A stretch of DNA of 64,000 bases, taken from UBA10365 sp041441915. Its GTDB lineage: Bacteria; Pseudomonadota; Alphaproteobacteria; Rhodobacterales; Rhodobacteraceae. This document shows, piece by piece, positions 43,290-53,336 of this stretch. The notes below the pieces were generated by a model that saw only the letters and a program-made list of their open reading frames with translations, had not been told where the DNA came from and searched no databases. A program made the position numbers and the translations under genes. Position 1 is the first letter of the stretch, and each line of letters begins with the position of its first letter. The stretch covers positions 1 to 64,000 of the forward strand of contig JASDRS010000023.1 in assembly GCA_041441915.1 (NCBI GenBank). The letters run 5' to 3'.

Positions 43290-44561
43290 ATGAATATCTT
43301 GATATTAGGTAGCGGAGGGCGCGAACATGCTTTGGCATGGGCCGTAGTGCAAAATCCAAAATGCGATCATCTTTATGTTGCCCCTGGAAATGCTGGTATT
43401 TCAGAGCTGGCAACCTGTGTTGTAATTGATAATTGCAATGCGGATCAGGTTGTGGCCTTTTCCAAAGCTCATCAGATTGATTTCATCATCATCGGCCCCG
43501 AGGCGCCTTTGGCGGCAGGTGTGGCAGATGCCACTCGCGCCGCAGGTTTTTTGACCTTTGGCCCCTCGGCTAGTGCCGCTCAAATTGAAACGTCTAAGGG
43601 CTTCACCAAAGAGCTATGTGATGCCTGCGGAGCCCCTACCGCCGCCTATGCACAATTTGATCAAGCCGCCCTTGCCCGCGCATATGTCGAAAAACACGGG
43701 GCGCCTATTGTGGTTAAGGCCGATGGGCTAGCTGCGGGAAAAGGCGTTATAGTTGCCATGACCAAAGATGAAGCGTTTGACGCGATTGATGATATGTTTG
43801 GTGGCGAATTTGGCACTGCTGGCGCTGAGGTAGTGATCGAATCCTTTATGACAGGCGAAGAGGTTAGCTTTTTTGTGTTGACCGACGGCATCAATGCCTT
43901 GCCCATTGGTACTGCCCAAGACCATAAACGCGTGAGGGAAGGTGACACTGGCCCCAATACTGGAGGCATGGGTGCCTATTCCCCGGCACCAATTATGACC
44001 GAGGCCGTGGTCGATCAAACCATGCAGCAGATCATTTTGCCCACCATTGCCGAAATGGCACGGCGCGGCACACCCTATCAGGGCGTATTATTTGCTGGTC
44101 TCATGATCGAAAACGGGCGTGCGCAATTGATCGAATATAACGCCCGCTTTGGCGATCCTGAAACACAAGTTTTGATGCTGCGCCTTGGTGCTCAGGTGCT
44201 TGATCTTTTATTGGCATGCGCAGAAAGACGGCTTGACAAAATGCAGGCTCATTGGGCCAATGACCATGCGCTAACCGTAGTGGTAGCCAATCAAGGCTAT
44301 CCGGGTCCTTATAAAAAAGGCGCAAAAATTGGTGGCCTCGATATGATTACACAAGACAGCTACAATATGGTTTTTCACGCTGGTACCGAACAGACGGATG
44401 GCGAGATCATCGCCACAGGTGGGCGGGTCTTGGCCGTCACCGCACGCGGCATTACCCTGCAAGAAGCCCAAAAACGTGCATATGACATGGTCAATCAAAT
44501 TGATTGGCCCACCGGGTTTTATCGGCGTGACATCGGGTGGCGCGCACTAATAAAACCATAG
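43290..44561 (+). CDS. purD: Phosphoribosylamine--glycine ligase
   Basis: Second step of purine synthesis: links phosphoribosylamine and glycine with ATP. 423 residues, family length. Starts NILILGSGGREHALAWA; has IIGPEAPLAAGVAD, VVKADGLAAGKGVIV (ATP-grasp), EEVSFFVLTDG, AQDHKRVREGDTGPNTGGMGAYSPAP and YNARFGDPETQVL. Alone between xseA (divergent) and lysC. Confidence 0.97.
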   Translation: MNILILGSGGREHALAWAVVQNPKCDHLYVAPGNAGISELATCVVIDNCNADQVVAFSKAHQIDFIIIGPEAPLAAGVADATRAAGFLTFGPSASAAQIETSKGFTKELCDACGAPTAAYAQFDQAALARAYVEKHGAPIVVKADGLAAGKGVIVAMTKDEAFDAIDDMFGGEFGTAGAEVVIESFMTGEEVSFFVLTDGINALPIGTAQDHKRVREGDTGPNTGGMGAYSPAPIMTEAVVDQTMQQIILPTIAEMARRGTPYQGVLFAGLMIENGRAQLIEYNARFGDPETQVLMLRLGAQVLDLLLACAERRLDKMQAHWANDHALTVVVANQGYPGPYKKGAKIGGLDMITQDSYNMVFHAGTEQTDGEIIATGGRVLAVTARGITLQEAQKRAYDMVNQIDWPTGFYRRDIGWRALIKP

Positions 44562-44682
44562 GATTTTTATGAAAAATGGGGCATTTCGAACTAAATTTGC
44601 CCTGAAAATGATTGTTGACTTGCGCCTTTAATCCACGCGTCATATGAAACTCAGAATGCACAGCAAGACCAAAGGACGCGCA

Positions 44683-45942
44683 ATGCCGCTTCTTGTTATG
44701 AAATTTGGAGGCACTTCGGTAGCCGACCTTGCGCGGATCAAAAATGCTGCGCAAAAAGTAAAACGCGAAGTAGAACGCGGCTATGACGTAATTGTTATTG
44801 TTTCAGCTATGTCAGGTAAAACAAATGAACTCGTGGACTGGGTCGAAGAGACCTCGCCCCTATTTGACGCACGCGAATATGATGCCATCGTTTCTTCTGG
44901 CGAAAATATCGCCGCAGGACTTATGGCGCTGACGTTGCAAGAAATGGAGGTTCCCGCGCGCTCATGGCAGGGATGGCAAGTGCCTATCAATACCACCACG
45001 GCCCATTCGGCCGCGCGTTTCACCTCGATCGAGCGTCAGAATATTGATAGTAAATTTGCCGAAGGCTTTAGGGTAGCCGTCGTGGCAGGCTTTCAAGGCG
45101 TAAGTCCAGAAGGCCGCATCACGACATTGGGACGCGGCGGGTCCGACACTACGGCCGTGGCCTTTGCCGCTGCCTTTGACGCCGAACGCTGCGATATCTA
45201 CACTGATGTTGAAGGCATCTATACCACCGATCCGCACATCACCCAAAAGGCGCGCAAGCTTGATCGTATAGCCTTTGAAGAGATGCTGGAGCTTGCCTCT
45301 TTGGGAGCAAAAGTTCTGCAAACCCGTTCGGTTGAACTGGCCATGCGATATAAGGTTCGGTTAAGGGTTTTGTCGTCATTTGAAGATACTGATGAACATT
45401 CAGGCACCATTGTGTGCGACGAGGAAGAAATTATGGAATCAAAAGTTGTATCGGGCGTGGCATATAGCCGTGATGAAGCAAAATTGACCCTTGTAACCGT
45501 TGAAGATCGCCCTGGGATCGCCGCTGCAATTTTTTGCCCCTTGGCAAAAGCGGGCATCAATGTTGATATGATAGTACAAAATATTTCGGAACTGCAAGAT
45601 GGCGACAATACCCGCGCCGTAACAGATATGACTTTTTCATGCCCGACCAACCAAGTAGCGCGCGCGCGCAAAGCGTTGGAAGAGGCGGCATCTCAAGGAC
45701 AAATCAAATATGATACTCTGGTCGAAGATAATGACGTGGCCAAAGTCTCAGTGGTAGGCATTGGCATGCGTTCTCATACAGGTGTTGCGTCGAAAATGTT
45801 TTCAGCCCTTGCCGCAGAAAATGTTAATATTAAAGTGATATCGACGTCTGAAATCAAAATTTCGGTCTTGATTGATCGAAAATACATGGAGCTTGCCGTG
45901 CAAGCCTTGCATGATACTTTCGAATTGGACAAAACTAACTAG
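44683..45942 (+). CDS. lysC: Aspartate kinase
   Basis: First step of the aspartate family (Lys, Thr, Met). 419 residues from ATG 44683 (AAAGGA upstream); the frame before it is not coding. The kinase part has VMKFGGTSVADLARI, IVSAMSGKTNELVDW, TTLGRGGSDTTAVAFAA and EMLELASLGAKVLQTRSVELA. Two ACT domains follow (LVTVEDRPGIAAAIF; VSVVGIGMRSHTGVASKMF), the sites for feedback inhibition by Lys/Thr. ptsP follows 24 bases later, as is usual in this group. Confidence 0.96.
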   Translation: MPLLVMKFGGTSVADLARIKNAAQKVKREVERGYDVIVIVSAMSGKTNELVDWVEETSPLFDAREYDAIVSSGENIAAGLMALTLQEMEVPARSWQGWQVPINTTTAHSAARFTSIERQNIDSKFAEGFRVAVVAGFQGVSPEGRITTLGRGGSDTTAVAFAAAFDAERCDIYTDVEGIYTTDPHITQKARKLDRIAFEEMLELASLGAKVLQTRSVELAMRYKVRLRVLSSFEDTDEHSGTIVCDEEEIMESKVVSGVAYSRDEAKLTLVTVEDRPGIAAAIFCPLAKAGINVDMIVQNISELQDGDNTRAVTDMTFSCPTNQVARARKALEEAASQGQIKYDTLVEDNDVAKVSVVGIGMRSHTGVASKMFSALAAENVNIKVISTSEIKISVLIDRKYMELAVQALHDTFELDKTN

Positions 45943-45966
45943 ACTACCTATTTGATTGGGAACACG

Positions 45967-48207
45967 ATGCCTGAACGTAGTGAGAGTGACAGCCGCAAAC
46001 TACTTCGTAGGCTACGCGATTCATTAGCAATTTCGGGCGCGGGTCAAGATCGACTTGATCGGATCACCCATTTGATCGCCGACAGTATGGGCACGGAAGT
46101 GTGCTCGATCTATCTGTTTCGTGACAGTGAGACTTTGGAGCTTTGTGCAACACAAGGGTTGAACAAAGAAGCCGTACACCAAACCCGCATGCGTTTGGGC
46201 GAAGGTTTAGTGGGCCGTGTGGCCCGCACAGCTCGGGCTGTAAATACGGGAAATGCTCCATCCGAGAGGGGATTTCGTTTTATGCCCGAAACCGGCGAAG
46301 AGATCTATTCAAGTTTTCTCGGTGTGCCGATCCAGCGGGTGGGTGAACGGCTTGGTGTTTTGGTAGTTCAGTCAAAATCCGCCCGCGAATATCTGGAAGA
46401 TGAAGTTTACGGCCTAGAAGTTGTGGCAATGGTTCTTGCGGAAATGACCGAACTTGGCGCCTTTTTGGGCGAGGGCGAGGCCTTATCAGCACTGCATAAA
46501 CAGCCTGTGCTGTTTCGCGGTACAGTTGGACAAGAAGGTGCATGCGAAGGCAATGTTTGGTTGCATGAACCACGCGTGGTTGTGACCAATCCGGTGGCTG
46601 ATGATCCACTAACCGAAATAGACCGCATCCGTGCCGCTGTAGGTAAATTGCGGGTGTCAGTTGATGACTTACTGACCTCCGAAGGGTTAGATAAAGAGCA
46701 AAAACAAGTACTTGAAGCCTACCGAATGTTTGCCCATTCACGTGGCTGGCTCAAACGCATGGAAGAAGATATCCAGCGCGGTCTCTCGGCAGAAGCGGCT
46801 GTTGAAAAAGAACAATCAACAGCACGCGCGCGAATGGAACAGGTAGCCGATGTCTATTTGCGCGAAAGGCTGAATGATCTAGACGATCTGTCCAACCGAT
46901 TGTTGCGCATCTTAACCGGCCAAGGTAGCAATACGGGCGCTGAAATGCCAGAAAATCCTGTCCTGGTAGCGCGCAACATCGGCCCAGGCGAGCTGTTAGA
47001 GTATGGCCGAAAATTGCGCGGCGTGGTGCTAGAAGAAGGCTCTGTGGGCAGCCATGCCGCGATTGTAGCGCGAGCGTTAGCGATTCCTTTGGTAATTCAG
47101 GCGCGCTCAATCAGTTCAGAGGCGCTGAATGGCGACAATGTTTTGGTCGATGGCGATCAAGGATTGGCCCATTTACGACCCGATGAAGCTGTTGCTTTGG
47201 CATTCCGTGATAAGATGGCCATGGCCGCCAAAGCGCAGGAACGCTATCATTCTCTGCGTGGTCTGCCTGCCCAATCGCTCTGCGGAACCGAAACTCACCT
47301 GATGATGAATGCAGGACTCATGGCCGATTTGCCCTCACTCGAAGGGTCGGGAGCCGAAGGCGTTGGGCTTTTCCGAACAGAGTTGCAGTTTTTGATACGC
47401 AATCATATGCCAAAAAGGTCAGAGCTTGCGCGCCTTTATGCCCGCGTAATCGACGCTTCCCAAGGGCGCCCTGTGGCCTTTCGGACGTTAGATATCGGCT
47501 CTGACAAGGTGTTGCCGTATATGAAGCCCCAAGACGAACCCAACCCCGCAATGGGCTGGCGTGCTATCCGAGTGGGTCTGGATAAACCTGGTGTATTACG
47601 TATGCAACTTCAGGCCCTATTGCGCGCAGCAGATGGGCGTGAGCTGAGCATCATGTTTCCTTTTATTACAGAGTTTCGCGAATTTCAGCAGGCGCGCTCT
47701 TATCTGTTGCGCGAAGTGCACCGTGAAACCAGCTTGGGACATAAGATAAATCCAAATATCAATGTGGGCGCAATGCTTGAAACCCCCAGTCTGGCCTACG
47801 CGCCAAAGGCTTTTTTTGAACTGGCGGACTTCATCTCGATCGGCGGCAATGATCTTAAGCAGTTTTTCTTTGCGGCAGACCGCGAAAATGAACTGGTTCG
47901 CAAACGTTATGACACACTCGACCTAAGCTTTGTGCGGTTTTTGAAACACATTGTTGCGCGCTGTGCGGAAACCAAAACGCCTCTGTCTTTTTGCGGCGAG
48001 GACGCGGGTCGCCCAGTTGAAGCACTTTGCTTGGCGGCCCTTGGCATAAGCACGCTCTCGATGCGGCCGGCATCAATCGGACCCATTAAACATCTGTTGC
48101 GTCGTGCCAATTTAGACGATGTGCGTGCAGTGATGGCGCGCGTCGAGGCCTCGGAACGGGATAGTTTACGTCCCAGTTTGGACGACTATGTGGCAGGCCT
48201 TGCCTAG
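45967..48207 (+). CDS. ptsP: Phosphoenolpyruvate--protein phosphotransferase PtsP (enzyme I-Ntr)
   Basis: First protein of the nitrogen PTS; takes phosphate from PEP and gives it to NPr, a regulatory rather than transport chain. 746 residues from the ATG at 45967 (GGGAA upstream). N-terminal GAF domain (~25-160, VCSIYLFRDSETLELCATQGL, LGEGLVGRVARTA), then the EI parts: phosphohistidine in GSVGSHAAIVARAL, FRTELQFLIRNHMPKR, FRTLDIGSDKVLPY, NVGAMLETPSLAY and SIGGNDLKQFFFAADREN. Likely cotranscribed with lysC. Confidence 0.94.
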   Translation: MPERSESDSRKLLRRLRDSLAISGAGQDRLDRITHLIADSMGTEVCSIYLFRDSETLELCATQGLNKEAVHQTRMRLGEGLVGRVARTARAVNTGNAPSERGFRFMPETGEEIYSSFLGVPIQRVGERLGVLVVQSKSAREYLEDEVYGLEVVAMVLAEMTELGAFLGEGEALSALHKQPVLFRGTVGQEGACEGNVWLHEPRVVVTNPVADDPLTEIDRIRAAVGKLRVSVDDLLTSEGLDKEQKQVLEAYRMFAHSRGWLKRMEEDIQRGLSAEAAVEKEQSTARARMEQVADVYLRERLNDLDDLSNRLLRILTGQGSNTGAEMPENPVLVARNIGPGELLEYGRKLRGVVLEEGSVGSHAAIVARALAIPLVIQARSISSEALNGDNVLVDGDQGLAHLRPDEAVALAFRDKMAMAAKAQERYHSLRGLPAQSLCGTETHLMMNAGLMADLPSLEGSGAEGVGLFRTELQFLIRNHMPKRSELARLYARVIDASQGRPVAFRTLDIGSDKVLPYMKPQDEPNPAMGWRAIRVGLDKPGVLRMQLQALLRAADGRELSIMFPFITEFREFQQARSYLLREVHRETSLGHKINPNINVGAMLETPSLAYAPKAFFELADFISIGGNDLKQFFFAADRENELVRKRYDTLDLSFVRFLKHIVARCAETKTPLSFCGEDAGRPVEALCLAALGISTLSMRPASIGPIKHLLRRANLDDVRAVMARVEASERDSLRPSLDDYVAGLA

Positions 48208-48704
48208 GGCTGAATGACGACCGATTTCACCAAGCCCGATACCTCGACCCAAGCGCCACTTTGAAGTTCAAATCCTAAGACTCGGTCAGGATTTGTGGGC
48301 GGCGGCATGTAAATATGATTAAGCTTTTGAAAACCAAAGCGTTTATAATAGGACTGATCCCCCACCAACAAAACTCTTTCCCAGCCCAAAGCCTTGGCTA
48401 GGGTGAGCGATTGTTTAATTAGATATTCTCCCAAACCCTCGCCCTGACGTGTCGGGTGCACGGCTACAGGGCCTAACAAAAGACAGTCATCTTGCCCGAC
48501 GCACACGGGCCAATAGCGAATGGCGGCAGCCAAAGTCCCTTCCGCCTTGCCGTCGCGCAATACAAGGCAAAGCGCATCCACCGGATCGGCCTCATCGCGT
48601 AGGCGATAAGAGGACAAAGCCGTACGACCCGGCGAAAAACATAGGTCAAGAAGGGCTTCCACCTCCCACCAATCATCGCTTGTTTCTATTTTTAGATCAT
48701 ACAC
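48204..48704 (-). CDS. GNAT family N-acetyltransferase (YhbS-like)
   Basis: 166 residues. The acetyl-CoA binding motif A is LLLGPVAVHPTRQGEGLGEYLIKQSL and the later YYKRFGFQKL is typical of the YhbS group. The substrate is not known. Its end overlaps the convergent ptsP by 4 bases. A short spacer separates its start from the divergent flavin reductase gene. Confidence 0.88.
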   Translation of the reverse strand: MYDLKIETSDDWWEVEALLDLCFSPGRTALSSYRLRDEADPVDALCLVLRDGKAEGTLAAAIRYWPVCVGQDDCLLLGPVAVHPTRQGEGLGEYLIKQSLTLAKALGWERVLLVGDQSYYKRFGFQKLNHIYMPPPTNPDRVLGFELQSGAWVEVSGLVKSVVIQP

Positions 48705-48785
48705 GGCAAAGCCTTGGGGTTAAGACCTTTCTAAAAGTCGCGTAACATGGCAAGAGAATAGGATCAAACCAACAATGAGGCAAAG

Positions 48786-49376
48786 ATGTTTTATTCGACA
48801 AAGACTGGGCAATCCCAAGCTCACGGCCTGCCGCATAACCCATTCAAAGCGATTATAGCGCCCCGCCCTATAGGCTGGATTTCGACTCGCTCCACGGTGG
48901 GCGACAATCTGGCGCCTTATTCGTTTTTTAACGCTGTCGCAGATAACCCGCCGCAGGTTATCTTTGCCTCGGATGGAATGAAAGACACGGCAACCGCGGC
49001 AAAGGAAAGCGGCGTTTTTTGCGTAAATTTCGTAACCCAAAGCCTTTTGTCCTCCATGAATGCAAGCTCAGCAAACGTAGCGCAGAAAATAGATGAATTT
49101 GTCCTTTCTGGACTTGAAAAAGCTGAATGTGAAACGATAAATTGTCCCCGTGTCACCGCATCGCCTGCCGCAATGGAATGTCAGGTTCTGGATATCATCA
49201 CCCTCAAAGGCGGCGGCGACTTTATGATCTTGGGAGAAGTAAACGGCATTCACATTGCCCCTTGGGCCTTGAGCAATGGGCGTTATGACGTGGTGAAAAT
49301 AGGTACGATAGCGCGGATGGGCTATAAAGATTACAGTTTGATCAGCGCCATTTTTGAACTTGAACGTCCAAGGTAA
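48786..49376 (+). CDS. Flavin reductase-like (FMN-binding split-barrel) protein
   Basis: 196 residues with GAGG before the ATG. Has NPFKAIIAPRPIGWISTRST, NLAPYSFFNAVADNPP, VFCVNFVTQSL and CQVLDIITLKG, the FMN-binding split-barrel pattern of the flavin_reduct family. It may reduce flavin or act as an oxygen-related reductase; the partner enzyme is not seen. apt starts 5 bases after it, so the two are likely in one transcript. Confidence 0.86.
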   Translation: MFYSTKTGQSQAHGLPHNPFKAIIAPRPIGWISTRSTVGDNLAPYSFFNAVADNPPQVIFASDGMKDTATAAKESGVFCVNFVTQSLLSSMNASSANVAQKIDEFVLSGLEKAECETINCPRVTASPAAMECQVLDIITLKGGGDFMILGEVNGIHIAPWALSNGRYDVVKIGTIARMGYKDYSLISAIFELERPR

Positions 49377-49381
49377 CCAGC

Positions 49382-49918
49382 ATGACCAAAGACAACTTGA
49401 AAGCTTATATTCGTGCGATCCCAGACTTTCCCCATCCAGGTATTATATTTCGCGATATGACCACGCTTTTTTCAAACCCAAAAGGCTTTCGCATGGCCAT
49501 AGATCAATTGCTGGCTCCCTATGTCGGGCAACAAATCGACCAAGTTGTAGGACTAGAGGCGCGAGGCTTTATTTTGGGGGGTGCTGTGGCACATCAATTG
49601 TCTTGCGGATTTGTGCCGGTACGCAAAAAGGGAAAATTGCCTGGCCAAACCATAGAAGAATCCTATGATCTTGAATACGGTAGCGCCACAGTAGAAATTC
49701 ACGCCGACGCACTAAAAGCGGGTGATAAAATCTTGCTCGTAGATGACCTCTTAGCCACCGGTGGGACTGCCAAAGCAGGCATTCATCTCATCGAGGCCTT
49801 AGGCGCAGAAGTCCTTGGCTGTGCTTTTGTAGTTGATTTGCACGAACTGGGAGGACGCAGAAAGTTAGAAAATATGGGCATGAAGGTTCATGTTCTATGC
49901 GAATTCGGCAGAGCGTAA
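49382..49918 (+). CDS. apt: Adenine phosphoribosyltransferase
   Basis: Salvages adenine with PRPP to AMP in the cytoplasm. 178 residues, family length. Seen are IPDFPHPGIIFRDMTTLF, GLEARGFILGGAVAHQLSCGFVPVRKKGKLPG, YDLEYGS and the PRPP loop KILLVDDLLATGGTAKAG. AAGG is 8 bases before the ATG. Confidence 0.96.
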   Translation: MTKDNLKAYIRAIPDFPHPGIIFRDMTTLFSNPKGFRMAIDQLLAPYVGQQIDQVVGLEARGFILGGAVAHQLSCGFVPVRKKGKLPGQTIEESYDLEYGSATVEIHADALKAGDKILLVDDLLATGGTAKAGIHLIEALGAEVLGCAFVVDLHELGGRRKLENMGMKVHVLCEFGRA

Positions 49919-50000
49919 GTTCAAATTTTATAGTCTTTTTGTTATAAAATAATAGTCCAAAACCTCTGAAAAACTGCTTATAATTTTCTACCATGAAACT

Positions 50001-50028
50001 GCTCTGTTTTAAAGTGAACAGGGCTTTT
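50001..50028 (+). terminator. Rho-independent terminator after apt
   Basis: GCTCTGTT pairs with AACAGGGC (one G-T pair) around an 8-base loop and is followed by TTTT. It lies 82 bases after the apt stop. Confidence 0.6.
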
Positions 50029-50059
50029 CCAATCAGACTGAGGTCATTTTATCGTAGCC

Positions 50060-51475
50060 CTAACTTGGCAGGATCACACCCGGATTTAAAATACCATTTG
50101 GGTCAAGCGCTGTTTTGACTGCCCGCATCATAGCCAACTTTGTCGGGTCACCGTAACGTAGCAGATCTTCCACCTTTAGGCGGCCAATACCATGTTCGGC
50201 GCTGACCGATCCACCCAAAGATGCAACCAGACCATGAACCAAGCCCTTAATAGTAGGGCGCAGGTTTTCATAATCGGCCCTTGTGCGCCCCAAAGCAGGA
50301 AAAAGATTATAATGCAAATTACCATCGCCTAAATGGCCAAAACAATTGATCCGCATATCACCCAAAGAAGCCAAAGCGGGGCCTGCTTTAGCGATGAAGC
50401 TGGCGATCTCCCCTAAAGGTAGCGATAAATCATGACTGGAAACTGGTCCTACTTTACGGTTAGCCACTGGAATATTTTCACGTAAACGCCAAAAATCACT
50501 GCGCTGAGCAAGCGAACTAGCAATCACCCCATCCAAAACCAGCATATTGTCTTCCGCAGCACTATAAAGAGACGTAAGCGCCAAGTTGGGTTCAATTTCG
50601 TTTGGCAGGTCAACATCAATAAAAACCGTCCATGCTGACGCCTTAGCAAAGGGCACGCGCACATCTGGCATGGTTTCAGACAAAAAGGTAAAGCTCATCT
50701 CTGATATTATTTCGAACGCCGAGATCATACCTCCAAGGCGGGCCTGTGCTAGACCATAAAGTTCTAGTGCAGCATCAATCGAAGGCACGGCAAACATTGC
50801 CGCCCCCAAGCGCCCATGTGCGGGGTAGAGTCTAAGTGTGGCGGCGGTGATTATACCGAGTGATCCTTCAGAACCAATAAGTAGATTTTTAACGTCATAG
50901 CCACTGTTATCTTTGCGCAGACGCTTAAGCCCGTTGTAAATTTTCCCATCCGCCAAGACCGCTTCAATACCCAAACATAGGTCACGAGCATTACCATAGC
51001 GCAACACCCCCGTGCCCCCCGCATTGGCAGCCAAATTGCCCCCAATTTGGCAAGAGCCTTGCGACGCGAGCGACAAAGGGAATTGCCTATCCAGGTCATG
51101 AGCAGACTTTTGCACATCAGCTAGAACCATCCCAGCCTCTACCACCAGAAGATTTTCTTGCGGATAAGCGGCGCGCAGCGCTCGCATATGTTCAACCGAA
51201 AGCATCAACGGCATGGGACCAGTCTGCATGCCCTGCCCCATCACAAGTCCAGTACCACCTCCCAAAGGCACAAGGCCCACTTTTTCACTATTGCAGGTCT
51301 TCAAAATGATCGATACTTCATCCACTGATTTAGGACAGGCTATAGCAGCGGCAATAGCTTGGCCACGACCGCGCGGTTCATCTAGCTCATGCTCCAAAGG
51401 GTCACGCAGCCTACCTTTTGGTAAGGCTGCCTCTAGCCTGTTCAAAAAGCTTGGGTCTGCAGCATTCAACTCCAT
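50060..51475 (-). CDS. FAD-binding oxidoreductase (D-2-hydroxyglutarate/D-lactate dehydrogenase type)
   Basis: 471 residues, the length of GlcD/D2HGDH proteins. FAD domain: GLVPLGGGTGLVMGQGM, then QGSCQIGGNLAANAGGTGVLRYGN and LIGSEGSLGIITAATL. The FAD-oxidase C-terminal part has the metal-binding NCFGHLGDGNLHYN and SAEHGIGRLKVEDLL. It would oxidise a D-2-hydroxy acid and pass electrons to a carrier; the substrate is not certain. Downstream of the cox assembly operon on the same strand. Confidence 0.88.
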   Translation of the reverse strand: MELNAADPSFLNRLEAALPKGRLRDPLEHELDEPRGRGQAIAAAIACPKSVDEVSIILKTCNSEKVGLVPLGGGTGLVMGQGMQTGPMPLMLSVEHMRALRAAYPQENLLVVEAGMVLADVQKSAHDLDRQFPLSLASQGSCQIGGNLAANAGGTGVLRYGNARDLCLGIEAVLADGKIYNGLKRLRKDNSGYDVKNLLIGSEGSLGIITAATLRLYPAHGRLGAAMFAVPSIDAALELYGLAQARLGGMISAFEIISEMSFTFLSETMPDVRVPFAKASAWTVFIDVDLPNEIEPNLALTSLYSAAEDNMLVLDGVIASSLAQRSDFWRLRENIPVANRKVGPVSSHDLSLPLGEIASFIAKAGPALASLGDMRINCFGHLGDGNLHYNLFPALGRTRADYENLRPTIKGLVHGLVASLGGSVSAEHGIGRLKVEDLLRYGDPTKLAMMRAVKTALDPNGILNPGVILPS

Positions 51476-51483
51476 TTTACGTC

Positions 51484-52077
51484 CTATTTAGCCAGCCCAA
51501 CAGCAGTTTTACCCCGGCGATCGCTCCGCAAATTTGCGTAAAGTACATGGTTGCGCCAGCGACCCGAAATTTGTAAATAACTTTGTGCAACGCCTTCATA
51601 TTTAAAACCACATTTTTCTAAAACTCCACGCGAGGCTTGGTTTTCCGGCAAGCACGCAGCCTCGACCCGGCTCAGATCCATTGCAAAAAATGCTTGATTA
51701 ACCGCGGCATCAATTGCTTCCCGCATGTAGCCCATGCGGGCATGCGGGGCACCAATCCAATAACCAATCGACGAGGATTGCGAGGGTCCACGGCGAATAT
51801 TATCAAGCGTAATAGCTCCAATTAAAGCCTTATCAGAGCGCCGTTCAAGAAATAAAGGCACGGCGGAGCCCTGCGAAAAAGCCCTTGCGGCCCAAGTGAC
51901 GCGGCTCAAAAAAGATTTTCGCGAAAGATGGTTGGCTGACCAAAGCGGCTCCCAGGTAAACAAGAAATCTTGACTTGCTTGGCGCAAGTCTGCCCAAGCC
52001 CGATAATCTCCCGCTTGAGGAAGGCGCAAGGTTAAGCGCTCAGTTTCGATTTTTATCTTGGCGCCCAGCCCCAACAT
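51484..52077 (-). CDS. GNAT family N-acetyltransferase (RimJ-like)
   Basis: 197 residues. Has ETERLTLRLPQAGDYRAWADLR, IGAITLDNIRRG, SIGYWIGAPHARMGYMREAIDA and NQASRGVLEKCGFKYEGVAQSY, the pattern of the ribosomal-protein acetyltransferase (RimJ/RimL) group. Whether the target is a ribosomal protein is not known. Its ATG overlaps the M16 stop (TAATG), and the pairing of these two genes is usual in Rhodobacteraceae. Confidence 0.9.
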   Translation of the reverse strand: MLGLGAKIKIETERLTLRLPQAGDYRAWADLRQASQDFLFTWEPLWSANHLSRKSFLSRVTWAARAFSQGSAVPLFLERRSDKALIGAITLDNIRRGPSQSSSIGYWIGAPHARMGYMREAIDAAVNQAFFAMDLSRVEAACLPENQASRGVLEKCGFKYEGVAQSYLQISGRWRNHVLYANLRSDRRGKTAVGLAK

Positions 52078-53336
52078 TAAGTGGCCAGTGCCTTGCGCAG
52101 CTTTGCCAGCTCTGGTGCTTTGGCCACAGGCCCATAAAGCACCATAGAAGAACGGGCCATGTTCATACCCCTTGCAAATTGCTTAACATCTTCGCAGGTA
52201 ACCCCGTCAATTTTGGCGATTGCTTCGTCTAGACCAGGCACGCGGCCATAAATGGCCAAAAGCCGCGCCAAACGCTCAGCTCGCGATGAGGGGCTTTCAA
52301 GCCCCATCAATAGCCCTGCTTTCAGCTGTACGCGGGCGCGTTCTACTTCGGCCCAAGACATATCACTTGGTGCACGTTTCAACTCTTCAACCGTCAACTG
52401 CGCCAAAGCACCAATTTCCTCGGCCGAGGTGCCAGCATAAATTGTGACTTGCCCAGTATCTTCATAAGCGCCGCTTTGCGCAAAAATAGTATAGCAAAGC
52501 CCATGTTCTTCACGCACCTTTTGAAAAAGCCGCGACGACATGCCCCCACCCAAAGCCATGCCATAAATTTGCGCCGCGTAAACATCATCGGCTCGGTAGC
52601 TTGGGCCTTCGAATGACAGACTGAAATGGGCCTGTTCAAGTTTTTTAACTTTGCGCTTTTCGCCGCCCAAAAAGTCAGCCGCTTGCACCGGATTTGCGCC
52701 ATGCGCAGGTAAATGACCAAAAATTTCGGTCGCTTTGGCCAAAATTTGATCATGATCCACGCCGCCCGCCGCGGATAGGATCATTTGGTTGGGCCCATAA
52801 TGCTGGGCGACAAAATCTATTAGATCTTGTTGTGAAAAGGCCCCCACTCGTTCGGCGGGGCCCAAAATAGTGCGGCCAAAGGGTTGATCTGGATAAGAAA
52901 TTTCTTGCAACCAATCAAAGATAATATCGTCGGGCGTGTCCAAGGTTTGTCCAATTTCTTGCAAAATCACATTGCGTTCAGTTTCAATTTCTCGCGCATC
53001 AAAGATCGGGTTTAAAACAATGTCCGAAATCACATCAAGTGCCAAGCCCACATCAGCCGACAAAACACGAGCGTAATAGGCCGTCATGTCTTTAGAGGTA
53101 TAAGCATTAATATAGCCGCCGACATTTTCAATCGCTTCAGCTATTTGCAAAGGACTGCGCGTATTGGTGCCCTTAAAGGCCATATGTTCCAAGAAATGCG
53201 CAATGCCATTTTGCTCCACCCGTTCATGGCGCCCCCCTGCTTGCACCCAAATACCAATTGAAGCCGACATTAGCCCCGGCATATGTTCGGTCACGATGCG
53301 AAAGCCATTGGGCAATGTGTCAAGGCGTAGGGTCAA
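52077..53336 (-). CDS. M16 family zinc metalloprotease (processing-peptidase type)
   Basis: 419 residues. The inverted zinc site is HFLEHMAFKGT with the downstream acidic pair in EIETERNVILQEI; the C-terminal half is the matching inactive domain (VTIYAGTSAEEIGAL). Start is TTG at 53334-53336, which overlaps the thrC stop TGA and has AGGA 7 bases upstream; no ATG fits. Such proteins resemble the mitochondrial processing peptidase beta chain; the bacterial role is probably degradation or processing of peptides. Confidence 0.9.
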   Translation of the reverse strand: MTLRLDTLPNGFRIVTEHMPGLMSASIGIWVQAGGRHERVEQNGIAHFLEHMAFKGTNTRSPLQIAEAIENVGGYINAYTSKDMTAYYARVLSADVGLALDVISDIVLNPIFDAREIETERNVILQEIGQTLDTPDDIIFDWLQEISYPDQPFGRTILGPAERVGAFSQQDLIDFVAQHYGPNQMILSAAGGVDHDQILAKATEIFGHLPAHGANPVQAADFLGGEKRKVKKLEQAHFSLSFEGPSYRADDVYAAQIYGMALGGGMSSRLFQKVREEHGLCYTIFAQSGAYEDTGQVTIYAGTSAEEIGALAQLTVEELKRAPSDMSWAEVERARVQLKAGLLMGLESPSSRAERLARLLAIYGRVPGLDEAIAKIDGVTCEDVKQFARGMNMARSSMVLYGPVAKAPELAKLRKALAT